64,000 nucleotides of DNA from Ectobacillus sp. JY-23 (GCF_023022965.1 NZ_CP095462.1:3514001-3578000), one strand, 5' to 3'. Shown: positions 1 to 9,289, counted from the stretch's first letter. Translations and numbers: made by a program. The notes: generated by a model from the sequence alone, not told the origin.

Positions 1-333
1 TATGTGCTTTGGCACATGAAGGGCACTTTTTCACAGCTAGCATTCTTTGTGCTGCTGTATGTCGGCTGTGTCCTTCTCATCGCCTCGTTTTATATGCTGT
101 GCTTGGGCGGAGGTACTTGGAAAGTGAAAGAGCTGGGTAAGCAAGGCTTGCTGCGGGTGTTTTACAAGCCAGTGTCCAGCATCGCGATTTTGGCGACGCT
201 GCTGCTGTGCGGGTGGGTAAGCCTACATATGCAAATTCTGCTTTTCTTTTTCACCTTTAGCGTGACCTGTCTTGCTTGCCTTTTGCTCAGCGGAACGGAC
301 GAGGAGGTAAAGGCTAGGTTACAAGTTTTTTAG
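1..333 (+). CDS. C-terminal part of a DUF624 (YesL-like) membrane protein, cut by the window start
   Basis: The reading frame is open from the first base, so only about the last 110 residues are present. They contain two or three hydrophobic segments, a glycine-rich turn (CLGGGT) followed by a basic stretch, and a short polar tail (GTDEEVKARL). This pattern resembles DUF624/YesL small membrane proteins, which usually sit beside sugar ABC-transporter genes. The stop lies 27 bases before the next start, so it is probably co-transcribed with the sugar-kinase operon. This suggests, but does not show, that the operon continues upstream with an oligosaccharide ABC transporter. The family call rests on hydrophobicity pattern and context only. 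Confidence 0.45.
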   Translation, partial: YVLWHMKGTFSQLAFFVLLYVGCVLLIASFYMLCLGGGTWKVKELGKQGLLRVFYKPVSSIAILATLLLCGWVSLHMQILLFFFTFSVTCLACLLLSGTDEEVKARLQVF

Positions 334-360
334 AAGCATAGGGAAGCAGGAGGTATTGAT

Positions 361-1242
361 ATGCTATTTGGGGGAATCGAAGCCGGCGGCACAAAGTTTG
401 TTTGTGCGGTCGGCGATCAAAACGGAAACATCATACAAAAAGTGCGGATTCCCACGACTGTGCCTGAGGAAACGATGGGCCGGGTGATGGACTTTTTCAA
501 AGCGTTCGAGCTTGTGGCCATTGGCGTAGGTTCGTTCGGACCAATTGATGTAGATCGGGGCAGTGCGACATACGGCTGCATCACGACAACACCGAAAGTG
601 GCATGGCGCCAGTATCCGATTGTGCGTACGCTGCAGGAAGCCTTTCACATTCCTGTCGGTTTTCATACCGATGTCAACGCCGCGGCGCTCGGAGAAGCGA
701 CGTACGGTGCGGCAAAGGGATTGGATAGCTGCTTGTACGTAACAATTGGTACAGGAATCGGTGCGGGAGCAATTGTTGGAGGGAAGTTACTAGAAGGCTT
801 ATCTCATCCTGAAATGGGTCATACCGTTGTGCGGCGTCACCCTGAGGATTTATATCGAGGAAGGTGTCCGTATCATGCGGATTGTCTAGAGGGTCTTGCG
901 GCGGGACCGGCGCTGAAGGAGCGCTGGGGTGCAGAGGGCGCTGCTTTAGCGGACCGCAGCGAGGTTTGGGAAATGGAAGGCTACTATATTGCACAGGCGC
1001 TGCTGCAATACATTTTAATTCTTTCTCCGAAACGAATCGTTCTTGGCGGCGGCGTGATGGGACAAAAGCAGCTGTTTCCGCACATTTTTAAGCATGTGGA
1101 AGCGTTGCTGAGCGGGTACGTGAAGCTTCCGGCGTTGGAGTCGTATATCGTGCCCCCTGCTCTGGAGGATCCAGGTGTGATCGGTTCATTGTTAATCGCC
1201 GAGCAGGCATATAAGAAGGAGTATACAAGCATAGTTTCATAG
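361..1242 (+). CDS. gmuE: ROK-family fructokinase/mannokinase (GmuE/ScrK type)
   Basis: It phosphorylates fructose or mannose with ATP in the cytoplasm. The 293-residue protein opens with the ROK nucleotide-binding motif GGIEAGGTKF, has the catalytic Asp near residue 104 (FHTDVNAAALGE) and the second ATP loop TIGTGIGAGA. A zinc site is visible as EMGH (His154) followed by Cys169, His172 and Cys175, the spacing used by the B. subtilis YdhR (GmuE) fructokinase. An AGGAGG site precedes the ATG. The next gene encodes mannose-6-phosphate isomerase, the same gmuE-gmuF order as in the B. subtilis glucomannan operon, so mannose is a likely substrate. The symbol is by analogy. Confidence 0.85.
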   Translation: MLFGGIEAGGTKFVCAVGDQNGNIIQKVRIPTTVPEETMGRVMDFFKAFELVAIGVGSFGPIDVDRGSATYGCITTTPKVAWRQYPIVRTLQEAFHIPVGFHTDVNAAALGEATYGAAKGLDSCLYVTIGTGIGAGAIVGGKLLEGLSHPEMGHTVVRRHPEDLYRGRCPYHADCLEGLAAGPALKERWGAEGAALADRSEVWEMEGYYIAQALLQYILILSPKRIVLGGGVMGQKQLFPHIFKHVEALLSGYVKLPALESYIVPPALEDPGVIGSLLIAEQAYKKEYTSIVS

Positions 1243-1260
1243 GAGTTTGGAGGGATTGAG

Positions 1261-2205
1261 TTGCAACCGCTTTTTTTTACACCAGTATTCAAAGAAAGAA
1301 TTTGGGGCGGAACAGCGCTTCAGAGGGAGTTTCAGTATGATATTCCTTCTGAAAGAACGGGGGAGTGCTGGGCGATTTCAGCACATCCAAATGGCTCCTC
1401 TCGCGTCGCCAACGGCATATACGCCGGTAAAACATTAGCGCAGCTGTGGGACGAGAACCCGGAGCTGTTCGGAAATCCGGTACATCCTGTATTTCCGCTA
1501 TTGACGAAGATTTTGGATGCGAACATGGACCTTTCTGTACAGGTGCATCCCGACGATGTGTATGCGAATGTCCATGAAAATGGCGAACTTGGCAAAACGG
1601 AATGCTGGTACATCATTGACTGTAAGGAAAACGCTGAAATGATATTCGGTCATCATGCACAAACGAAGGAAGAATTGGCAGCTGCGATTGACCATGGTGA
1701 TTGGGACGGCTTGCTGCGGCGGGTGCCGATTAAGCCTGGCGACTTTTTTTATGTCCCAAGCGGCACGATTCATGCACTCTGTGAGGGAACGCTCGTGCTA
1801 GAAACGCAGCAAAGCTCAGATACGACCTATCGGGTGTACGACTATGATCGGACGGACACAGATGGCAATAAGCGGGAGCTACATTTGGACAAAGCGATTG
1901 AGGTGACCACGGTGCCTCATCGTGCCGAAGGTGGCCAAGTCTTTGTGGAAACAAGAGAAGCTGTGGTTGTCACAGCGTTTGTTCAATCAGATTTCTTTTC
2001 CGTTTATAAATGGGAAGTGAGTGGTAGGGCAGGATTTTCGTGCAAGGATCGGTACTTGCTCGCTAGCGTCATTCAAGGGGAAGGAAATATGACCTATGGC
2101 GATGAAGTCTATGTGCTGCAAAAGGGAGCACATTTCTTGCTGCCGGTGGGATTCAGGGATTTTGAAATTGAAGGGCGCTGTGAAATCATCGTCTCCCATC
2201 CTTGA
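1261..2205 (+). CDS. manA: Mannose-6-phosphate isomerase, class I
   Basis: It interconverts mannose-6-phosphate and fructose-6-phosphate, bringing mannose into glycolysis. Type I PMI features: the KERIWGG opening, the metal-ligand run QVHPDD (Gln94, His96), Glu114 in GKTECWY, and the SGTIHAL segment that supplies the last metal His. The length of 314 residues fits the short Bacillus ManA/GmuF/Pmi enzymes. The start is a TTG with GGAGG eight bases upstream; no ATG gives a full-length product. It lies 18 bases after the fructokinase gene and 40 bases before the GH1 gene, in the same operon. Equivalent to B. subtilis gmuF by context. Confidence 0.9.
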   Translation: MQPLFFTPVFKERIWGGTALQREFQYDIPSERTGECWAISAHPNGSSRVANGIYAGKTLAQLWDENPELFGNPVHPVFPLLTKILDANMDLSVQVHPDDVYANVHENGELGKTECWYIIDCKENAEMIFGHHAQTKEELAAAIDHGDWDGLLRRVPIKPGDFFYVPSGTIHALCEGTLVLETQQSSDTTYRVYDYDRTDTDGNKRELHLDKAIEVTTVPHRAEGGQVFVETREAVVVTAFVQSDFFSVYKWEVSGRAGFSCKDRYLLASVIQGEGNMTYGDEVYVLQKGAHFLLPVGFRDFEIEGRCEIIVSHP

Positions 2206-2245
2206 TGAGAGGCTGCGCCAAAATAAAACAAAGAGGTGGATTAAC

Positions 2246-3631
2246 ATGGTGAAATACGCATTTCCAAAGGATTTTTGGTGGGGAACGGCTTCTTCAGCTC
2301 CGCAAACGGAGGGAGCGGCAAGTGAGGGTGGAAAAGGTAAAAGCATTTGGGACCATTGGTATGAGCAAGAGCCGAATCGGTTCCACGATGGTGTGGGACC
2401 AGAGCGCACGTCAAACTTTTATCACACATATGAAGAGGATTTAGAATTGATGCAACGTCTTGGTCACAATTCCTTCCGCTTCTCCATTTCCTGGTCACGT
2501 CTTATTCCAGACGGAAGGGGAGAGGTGAATTCCGAAGCTGTGGCGTTTTATAACAAGGTAATTGATAAGATGATTGCTTGCGGTATCGAGCCGTTCATGA
2601 ACCTGTTTCATTTTGATATGCCTTACGAGATGCAAAGCATCGGCGGTTGGGAAAACAGAGAGGTTGTGGATGCCTATGTGCGTTTCGCGGCGACATGTTT
2701 TTCATTGTTCGGCGATCGCGTGAAAAAATGGTTCACACACAATGAGCCAATCGTGCCGGTCGAGGGCGGTTATTTATATGATTTTCATTATCCGAACGTG
2801 GTGGATTTTCAACGTGCGGTGCAGGTCGCGTATCATACGATGCTCTCGAGCGCACTGGCAATCAAAGCCTATAGAGACAGCGGGCAAGACGGAAAAATCG
2901 GCATCATTTTGAATTTGACACCATCTTATCCTAGAAGCCAAAACCCTGCCGATTTGCAGGCGTCTCGCATCGCGGATGCCATTTTCAACCGTTCGTTCTT
3001 AGATCCTTCTGTAAAAGGCGAGTTTCCTGGGGAGCTGGTTGAGATTTTAAAGGAGCGTGGCTTGCTCCCGCAGATGGAGGCAGGCGATTTGGACATCATT
3101 CGCGAAAATACGGTAGATTTACTTGGCGTGAACTACTATCAGCCACGCCGCGTGAAGGCCAAAGAAAGTATGCCGCATCCAGATGCACCGTTTATGCCTG
3201 AGCACCTGTTCGATAACTACGTGATGCCGGGCCGCAAAATGAACGTCTACCGTGGATGGGAGATTTATGAAAAGGGTATTTATGATATTTTAATGAACGT
3301 GAAAGAAAATTACGGAAACATCGAATGCTTTATCTCCGAAAACGGCATGGGTGTCGAGGGAGAAGAACGCTTTATGCAGGACGGTATGATTCAGGATGAT
3401 TATCGCATCGAGTTCATCGCCGACCATTTGAAATGGCTGCATAAAGCGCTCGAAGAAGGCAGCAACGTGAAGGGGTACCATCTATGGACGTTCATGGACA
3501 ACTGGTCCTGGACGAATGCTTACAAGAACCGCTACGGCTTCGTTTCCATCGACCTGCAGAACAACTGCAAGCGCACCGTGAAAAAGAGCGGTCTTTGGTT
3601 TAAGGAAGTCACGAAGAACGGCGGCTTTTGA
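2246..3631 (+). CDS. Glycoside hydrolase family 1 beta-glycosidase or 6-phospho-beta-glycosidase
   Basis: Retaining GH1 enzyme of 461 residues. The acid/base Glu is E167 (THNEP) and the nucleophile E365 (SENG). The start is the ATG preceded by AGAGGTGG; an upstream in-frame ATG would overlap manA by 110 bases. The tail DNWSW..YKNRYG is informative: in plain beta-glucosidases a Glu sits where Ser421 is, while 6-phospho-enzymes use a Ser/Lys/Tyr trio for phosphate. Ser421 and Tyr430 are present, but the Lys position holds Asn (K is displaced by one). It therefore may or may not require a 6-phosphorylated substrate. Context (epimerase, isomerase, kinases) points to beta-gluco/mannobiosides. Confidence 0.85.
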   Translation: MVKYAFPKDFWWGTASSAPQTEGAASEGGKGKSIWDHWYEQEPNRFHDGVGPERTSNFYHTYEEDLELMQRLGHNSFRFSISWSRLIPDGRGEVNSEAVAFYNKVIDKMIACGIEPFMNLFHFDMPYEMQSIGGWENREVVDAYVRFAATCFSLFGDRVKKWFTHNEPIVPVEGGYLYDFHYPNVVDFQRAVQVAYHTMLSSALAIKAYRDSGQDGKIGIILNLTPSYPRSQNPADLQASRIADAIFNRSFLDPSVKGEFPGELVEILKERGLLPQMEAGDLDIIRENTVDLLGVNYYQPRRVKAKESMPHPDAPFMPEHLFDNYVMPGRKMNVYRGWEIYEKGIYDILMNVKENYGNIECFISENGMGVEGEERFMQDGMIQDDYRIEFIADHLKWLHKALEEGSNVKGYHLWTFMDNWSWTNAYKNRYGFVSIDLQNNCKRTVKKSGLWFKEVTKNGGF

Positions 3632-3646
3632 TGAATAAAACCAAGG

Positions 3647-3674
3647 AAAAATGACCTCTTTGCAGGTCATTTTT
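3647..3674 (+). terminator. Hairpin between GH1 and ROK genes
   Basis: An 11-base stem (AAAAATGACCT with its complement), a 6-base loop and a T-run. Because the following genes continue on the same strand, it may attenuate transcription rather than end the operon. Confidence 0.6.
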
Positions 3675-3739
3675 CATAAAGAAAGCAGCGGCAAGCTTCA
3701 GCACCTGAACAGGCACTTGTCCTATAAGGAGGAACGGTT

Positions 3740-4636
3740 ATGGAAACATTTGTGGTATTCGATATTGGCGGCACGGCAATTAAGCATGCTTTGATGACAA
3801 AGGAAGGAAACATCTTGGAGGAAGGTAGCGTACCTACGCCAGGACAGGGAAACGGCGAGACGATACCGCTTCTTGCTTCTATCATCGAGGCATATAAGGA
3901 GAAATCGCCGGTATCCGGCATCGCCATGAGCGTACCCGGCGCAATCGAGGTGAAAAGCGGCTATGTCTATTTTATGGGCGCAGTTACGGATTTACAGCAT
4001 ATCAACATCAAACATGTTTTAGAAGAACGAACTGGCTTGCCGGTCGAAGCCGATAATGACGTGAACTGCGTCGCGCTTGCGGAAAAATGGAAGGGCAACG
4101 CCCAAGATTGTGAAAACTTCGTTTGCGTCACGGTTGGAACGGGTATTGGCGGCGGTATCTTCATCAATGGCGACTTATATCGGGGCAAGCACTCCATGGC
4201 CGGTGAATTTGGCTTGATGACGCTGCACGCGGAAGGAGAGCTTGCGCAGCTGGTGCAAACTCACTCCTTCAGTCAAAGTGCATCTACACGTTCCTTGATT
4301 GACAATGTTGCAAATAAATACCCGGACGCGGACGGTAAGCGCGTATTTGAGCTGGCGGCGCAGGGGGACGAGGCGGCGCTTGCAGCAATTGACAAGTTCT
4401 ATACGTTTTTGGCCATTGGTTTGCATAATATCGTGTACAGCCTGGCACCTGAAAAGATTTTGCTGGGCGGGGCAATCAGCGCCAGAGAGGATTTTGCTTC
4501 ACGCATTCGGATGAATATGAAGGAGATACGACCAGAAACCGCCGAGCTGACAGAGATTGATGTTTGCCAGTTTCGGAACCAAGCCGGCAAAATTGGGGCA
4601 CTGTATCATTTTCTAAAGATGCGGCAGCTTTTGTGA
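3740..4636 (+). CDS. ROK-family sugar kinase (glucokinase/beta-glucoside-kinase type)
   Basis: A 298-residue kinase with the ROK phosphate motif (FDIGGTAIKH), catalytic Asp107 (ADNDVN) and ATP loop TVGTGIGGG. Unlike the first ROK kinase it lacks an obvious Cys/His zinc cluster: after GEFGLMTLH comes AEGELAQLV. Such zinc-less ROK proteins include beta-glucoside kinases (BglK) and some glucokinases. It would phosphorylate glucose, mannose or a disaccharide released in this pathway. AAGGAGG precedes the ATG, and the MATE gene follows after nine bases. The precise substrate cannot be read from the sequence. Confidence 0.75.
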   Translation: METFVVFDIGGTAIKHALMTKEGNILEEGSVPTPGQGNGETIPLLASIIEAYKEKSPVSGIAMSVPGAIEVKSGYVYFMGAVTDLQHINIKHVLEERTGLPVEADNDVNCVALAEKWKGNAQDCENFVCVTVGTGIGGGIFINGDLYRGKHSMAGEFGLMTLHAEGELAQLVQTHSFSQSASTRSLIDNVANKYPDADGKRVFELAAQGDEAALAAIDKFYTFLAIGLHNIVYSLAPEKILLGGAISAREDFASRIRMNMKEIRPETAELTEIDVCQFRNQAGKIGALYHFLKMRQLL

Positions 4637-4645
4637 GGAAGAAGC

Positions 4646-6037
4646 ATGGAAAAGGGAGATCATAACAGTTTTTATCACATGATGCTGGCGTTTGTTATTC
4701 CTGTCACAATTCAGTCCCTGATCACCTCCAGTCTGAACATGGTGGATTCGGTGATGGTGGGACAGCTGGGAGAAAGCAGCATCGCGGCTGTGGGTATTGC
4801 CAATAAATATACCACAATTCTAATTATCATGTTACAGGGCTTTGGAAGCGGAGCTGCGATCTTTACAGCGCAATATTGGGGGAAAAAGGACATGACGGGT
4901 ATTAAGCATATCCTGCTGCTCACCTTCGGAATCATGTCGCTTTTTTCTCTTCTTTTTATGGGAACGACACTTGTATTCTCTCATGAATGGATCGCACTGT
5001 TTTCAAATGATCCTGCAGTAATCAAGCAAGGAGCCAGCTTTATACAGATTTTGTCGTACAGCTATTTTTTTACGGCGGCCACCATTCTATTTTCAGGTGT
5101 CCTCGCCTCGGTCGGGCAGGTCAAAGTCCCGATGTACGGGAGCGTGTTCGCCTTGTTGCTAAATACAGTGCTGAACTATTTGCTCATTGGCGGAAACCTA
5201 GGTCTACCGGCGCTTGGCGTGGAAGGAGCGGCTATTGCAACCGTTGTTTCTAGATTTGTGCAGTGTACTGTGCTGTTTTGGCTCGTATGGCATCAGCAAT
5301 TGTTTTCCATAAAACGATCTATGTTCAAGGCTTCTTGGAGAGGACCGCTCAAAAGGGATTTCTTTCGGATTGCCACGCCCTCCATTTTGAATCATATTAC
5401 CTGGACATTAGGAGATGTGACGTATTTTTGGATATATGCGAGTATGGGGACAGACGAGACGGCGGCCGTTTCACTAGTAGATCCTTTGATTTTCATTTTC
5501 ATTGCGCTTTTTTCAGGCATCAGCCAGGCCGCGGCAACTATCATTGGCAACAGCATCGGCGCAGGAGAGGAACGAAGTGCACAAGCGTATGCCAGACGCT
5601 TCTTGTCCATCACAACCAAAATGGCAATCTTGTCTTCTGTTGGGATTGTGATTTTGTCATCTGTTTTCATCGATATATATAGGGTATCACCTGCCGTGGC
5701 CACATACGCAAAAGATGTTTTGTTCGTGTATGCCATCATCTTCGTGGCCAAAATGCTCAACATGGTGAACAATATCGGCATTTTGAGAGCAGGAGGAGAC
5801 ACGAGGTTTGTGTTTTACGTGGATACAATTGGCGTGTGGGCCTTGGGATTGCCGCTGGCCGCTGTCGGCGCGTATTTGCAGCTTCCGATTTATGCAGTTT
5901 ACGGACTTGCAAACGTTCATGAATGTGCCCGGGCAATTTTCGGCGTAAAACGGACGCTGTCGGGGAAATGGATTCGCAATGTGATGGTAGATACAAATGC
6001 GAGGGGAGGTGCTTGGCATGAAAGAGATGTTCGATGA
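4646..6037 (+). CDS. MATE-family efflux transporter
   Basis: A 463-residue polytopic membrane protein with the pattern of two six-helix MatE domains. The start (PVTIQSLITSSLNMVDSVMVGQLGE) is the conserved TM1 region of this family, repeated more loosely near residue 240 (ATPSILNHITWTLGDV). MATE proteins export drugs, dyes or metabolites using Na+ or H+. A MATE gene inside a sugar operon is unusual; it may export an excess sugar or inhibitory intermediate, but that is a guess. Its 3' end overlaps the next gene by 20 bases, implying translational coupling. Confidence 0.85.
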   Translation: MEKGDHNSFYHMMLAFVIPVTIQSLITSSLNMVDSVMVGQLGESSIAAVGIANKYTTILIIMLQGFGSGAAIFTAQYWGKKDMTGIKHILLLTFGIMSLFSLLFMGTTLVFSHEWIALFSNDPAVIKQGASFIQILSYSYFFTAATILFSGVLASVGQVKVPMYGSVFALLLNTVLNYLLIGGNLGLPALGVEGAAIATVVSRFVQCTVLFWLVWHQQLFSIKRSMFKASWRGPLKRDFFRIATPSILNHITWTLGDVTYFWIYASMGTDETAAVSLVDPLIFIFIALFSGISQAAATIIGNSIGAGEERSAQAYARRFLSITTKMAILSSVGIVILSSVFIDIYRVSPAVATYAKDVLFVYAIIFVAKMLNMVNNIGILRAGGDTRFVFYVDTIGVWALGLPLAAVGAYLQLPIYAVYGLANVHECARAIFGVKRTLSGKWIRNVMVDTNARGGAWHERDVR

Positions 6038-7214
6038 AGTCGCGTACGAGCTGGAGCACCATATTCTGCCCTTTTGGATGAAACTGAAGGATGAAAAAAA
6101 CGGTGGGTTTTACGGACGCGTCAATCACGAGCTGCGCGTTGACCATTTTGCTGATAAAGGCGGCGTGGCGACCGCAAGATATCTTTGGGCGTTTTCGGCG
6201 GCATATCGCGTCACGAAGCGGGATGTGTACCTTTCCTGCGCCCGTCATGCGTATTTGTTGTTGACAGAGCGGCTGTATGACCAGGAAGCGGGCGGCTTGT
6301 ATTGGATGCTTGATTATAAAGGAAATGTAAAGGATGCGACAAAGCATGTGTATGTACAAGCTTTCGGCATGTATGCACTCAGTGAATACGCGAGGGCGAC
6401 AGGACAGCAGGAGGCGCTTGAACGGGCCAAGGCATTGTTTCGGCTCGTGGAGGAGCGGGCGTACCAAGCGGAAAGGAACGCATATGCGGAACAGTTCACA
6501 AGAGATTGGCAGGCGCTTCCTAATGATAAGCTTGGGGGCACTTGTTCAGCTCCCATCACCACGAACACGATTCTGCATGTGCTGGAGGCCTATACGAACC
6601 TGTACCGAGTGTGGCCGTCTGCAGAACTGCGCGATAAATTGCTGCTTCTGCTTCGCGTGTTTCATGAACGGATTTATGATGCAGATTCAAAACGAATGCA
6701 CGCTTTTTTTGATGAGAATTGGAATAGTCTTGTGGATGTACATTCGTACGGTCATGATATTGAGGCGAGCTGGCTGATTGATGATGCTTTGAAGGAGCTT
6801 GGGCTAAGGGAGAGCGAGTGCGGTGTAATGGTGCAGCATATCGCTTCTTGTATTGCAGATTGCGCGGTGTTGGCTGACGGCTCCTTGGCGAACGAACGTG
6901 TAGGGAAGGATTTGGATACGACGCGTGTTTGGTGGGTACAGGCAGAAGCGCTGGTCGGCTTTTTCAACGCGTACGAACGCACGAGGGATAAGCGTTTTTT
7001 ACAGCTGGTAGAAAGGCTTTGGACGTATGTGAAGGTGTATATGAGCGATACACGCAAGAATGGGGAATGGCACTGGGCTGTTGATGAACAAGGCATCGCC
7101 ATGAAGCTCGATGTTTCGAATGATTGGAAGGTGCTGTACCATAATTCAAGATGCTGTCTAGAGCTGCTGGAACGGCTGCGGATCGGGGAAGGAGCGGAGG
7201 GTAATGAAATTTGA
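6018..7214 (+). CDS. Cellobiose 2-epimerase / AGE-family epimerase
   Basis: It is predicted to convert the reducing-end glucose of cellobiose-like beta-1,4 disaccharides to mannose (or the reverse). The 398 residues form an (alpha/alpha)6 barrel family. Key residues visible: HDIEASWL with His246 and Glu249, WWVQAE with Trp305, Trp306 and Glu310, EWHW with His352, and YHNSRC with His375, matching the catalytic His/Glu set of cellobiose 2-epimerases rather than N-acylglucosamine epimerases. The start was set at the ATG after GGGGAGGT; the upstream GTG lacks a site. In mannan-degrading bacteria this enzyme turns mannobiose into mannosylglucose for phosphorolysis or hydrolysis, which fits the neighbours. 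Confidence 0.8.
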   Translation: MKEMFDEVAYELEHHILPFWMKLKDEKNGGFYGRVNHELRVDHFADKGGVATARYLWAFSAAYRVTKRDVYLSCARHAYLLLTERLYDQEAGGLYWMLDYKGNVKDATKHVYVQAFGMYALSEYARATGQQEALERAKALFRLVEERAYQAERNAYAEQFTRDWQALPNDKLGGTCSAPITTNTILHVLEAYTNLYRVWPSAELRDKLLLLLRVFHERIYDADSKRMHAFFDENWNSLVDVHSYGHDIEASWLIDDALKELGLRESECGVMVQHIASCIADCAVLADGSLANERVGKDLDTTRVWWVQAEALVGFFNAYERTRDKRFLQLVERLWTYVKVYMSDTRKNGEWHWAVDEQGIAMKLDVSNDWKVLYHNSRCCLELLERLRIGEGAEGNEI

Positions 7215-8169
7215 TATGAAGCTTGCGGACTTATGGGCGTATAAAGGAACAAATTCAAAGCCGGCGGATTTTGACGCATTTTGGGAGAAGGGCTTGCGCG
7301 ATGTGGAGGAAAGAGGGAAAGATTATGAGCTTGTGCCGGCAGCATTTCCATCTCAAGTCGCGGATTGCTATCATCTGTATTTCACAGGTGTTGGCGGTGC
7401 GCGTGTGCATTGTCAGCTAGTGAAGCCGAAGCGGAAACAGGGAAAAGGACCGGGACTCTTATTCTTTCATGGCTATCATTGCGACAGCGGAGATTGGGTC
7501 GGAAAGCTGGCGTACGCGGCGGAGGGGTTTACTATTTTGGCGATGGATTGCCGAGGACAGGGGGGATTGTCCGAGGACAATCTGCAGGTGAAGGGTCCCA
7601 CGCTGAAGGGACATATCATCCGCGGCATCGACGATCCGGATCCCGAGCGCTTTTATTATCGCAATGTATTTTTGGATACGGTGCAGGCGGCGCGGATTTT
7701 ATGTGCGATGGAAGAGGTGGACGCGGAGCGGATCGGTGTGTACGGTGCATCCCAAGGCGGCGCGCTCGCCATCGCGTGTGCGGCGCTGGAGCCGAGAATT
7801 AAACGAGCGGCGGCTGTATATCCGTTTTTATCGGATTATAAACGAGTGTGGGAGTTGGATATCCGTAATTCCGCCTATGAAGAAATACATTATTATTTCA
7901 GGTTTTTCGATCCAACACATGAGCGGGAGGCTGCGTTTTTTAATAGGCTTGGCTATATTGACATCCAGCACTTAGCAGACAGAATTCAAGCGGACGTGCT
8001 GTGGGCAACGGCGCTAGAGGATGCGATTTGTCCGCCTTCCACGCAGTTTGCGGCTTATAATAAAATACAATCCTCCAAGGAGATGGTCATTTTCCCTGAA
8101 TACGGTCATGAGCATTTGCCTACGTTTGCGGACCGCGTATACGCTTTTTTCGGAAGCTTGGTGAAATGA
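7204..8169 (+). CDS. Carbohydrate esterase family 7 acetyl esterase (acetylxylan esterase / cephalosporin-C deacetylase)
   Basis: A cytoplasmic alpha/beta hydrolase of 321 residues that removes acetyl groups from sugars, oligosaccharides and cephalosporin C. CE7 signatures: RGQGG near 117, GASQGG with nucleophile Ser183, Asp273 (LED) and His302 in the HE pair (GHEH). No signal peptide, so it acts after oligosaccharide import. The gene overlaps the epimerase by 11 bases. In this context it probably deacetylates short gluco- or mannooligosaccharides so that the GH1 enzyme and epimerase can act. B. subtilis Cah is the nearest named relative I recognise. Confidence 0.88.
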   Translation: MKFDMKLADLWAYKGTNSKPADFDAFWEKGLRDVEERGKDYELVPAAFPSQVADCYHLYFTGVGGARVHCQLVKPKRKQGKGPGLLFFHGYHCDSGDWVGKLAYAAEGFTILAMDCRGQGGLSEDNLQVKGPTLKGHIIRGIDDPDPERFYYRNVFLDTVQAARILCAMEEVDAERIGVYGASQGGALAIACAALEPRIKRAAAVYPFLSDYKRVWELDIRNSAYEEIHYYFRFFDPTHEREAAFFNRLGYIDIQHLADRIQADVLWATALEDAICPPSTQFAAYNKIQSSKEMVIFPEYGHEHLPTFADRVYAFFGSLVK

Positions 8170-8254
8170 ATTTATATGTATGAGGGGGTAAAAGTATAAA
8201 CATGATTGAAGTTCAGGTATAATGGAGACAAACCATTTGAGAGGAGCAGCATGG

Positions 8255-9289
8255 ATGAGCAACTTTACAGGCTATATCGGCACCTATACAAAAGGTGACA
8301 GCAAGGGTATTTATTCCTTCACGCTTGACACAGAAGCGCAGCAAATTCGTGACGTACAATTAGCGGCGGAGCTTGATAATCCTACATACGTAACAGTGAG
8401 TAAGGACAACCGTTACTTGTATGCGGTTGTAAAAGAGGGAGACAAGGGCGGAGCTGCCGCATACCGTATCGAGGGCGGACGTCTAGAGGCTTTAGGCACG
8501 CAGGTAACAGAAGGCGCATCACCCTGTCATGTGAGTGTGGACAGCGAAAAGCGCACAGTCGTGACGGCGAATTATCATAAAGGAACGATTGAGTCTTATC
8601 AGGTGAATGAAGACGGTAGCTTGCGTTCCGTTTTATCGGTGATGGAGCATAGCGGTTCTGGTCCAAATGAGGAAAGACAAGAAAAGCCGCATGCGCACTA
8701 TGCAGGATTTACACCTGATGAAACGTATGTAATCGGGGTAGATTTAGGAACAGATGAAGTCATTACATATGAGGTAAAGGATAGCAAGCTTACAAGGGTA
8801 CATACGTTAAAGGTCAAGGCGGGAAGCGGACCGCGTCATATCGCATTCCATCCAAATGGCAAGCTTGCGTATGTGATGACGGAGCTGAGCTCTGAAGTCA
8901 TCGTATTGTCCTATCAAGAGGGCGTATTCCAAGAAATGCAGTACATTTCCACGATTCCAGGCGATTTTACAGAAAACAACCAGGGCAGCGCCATTCATGT
9001 GTCAAGTGACGGACGTTTTGTGTACGCAGGCAACCGCGGCCATAACAGCATCGCCGTGTTTCAAACACAAGAAACAGGTGAGCTTGCGTTTGTGGCGCAC
9101 ACGCATACGGAAGGTGACTGGCCGCGTGATTTTATGTTCGATCCGACAGAACAGTTTCTGGTCGCTTCCAACCAAGAATCCGGCAGCTTAACGTTGTTCG
9201 CAAGAGATGCGGAAGCAGGAACACTTACGCTGCTGCAAAAAGATGTAGCTGTACCATATCCAGTTTGTGTGAAGTTTTTGCATGGATGA
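8255..9289 (+). CDS. pgl: 6-phosphogluconolactonase, beta-propeller (lactonase) family
   Basis: It hydrolyses 6-phosphogluconolactone in the oxidative pentose phosphate pathway. The protein has the lactonase-family opening FTGYIGTYTKGDSKGIYSF and repeated blade motifs (HAHYAGFTPD, GPRHIAFHPNGKLAYV, AIHVSSDGRFVYAGNRG) of a seven-blade propeller. At 344 residues it is close to B. subtilis Pgl (YkgB). The start was chosen at the second ATG, eight bases after GAGGAG; an earlier ATG at 8222 lacks a good site and overlaps a TATAAT box at 8218-8223 that may be its own promoter. A strong terminator follows. Confidence 0.9.
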   Translation: MSNFTGYIGTYTKGDSKGIYSFTLDTEAQQIRDVQLAAELDNPTYVTVSKDNRYLYAVVKEGDKGGAAAYRIEGGRLEALGTQVTEGASPCHVSVDSEKRTVVTANYHKGTIESYQVNEDGSLRSVLSVMEHSGSGPNEERQEKPHAHYAGFTPDETYVIGVDLGTDEVITYEVKDSKLTRVHTLKVKAGSGPRHIAFHPNGKLAYVMTELSSEVIVLSYQEGVFQEMQYISTIPGDFTENNQGSAIHVSSDGRFVYAGNRGHNSIAVFQTQETGELAFVAHTHTEGDWPRDFMFDPTEQFLVASNQESGSLTLFARDAEAGTLTLLQKDVAVPYPVCVKFLHG

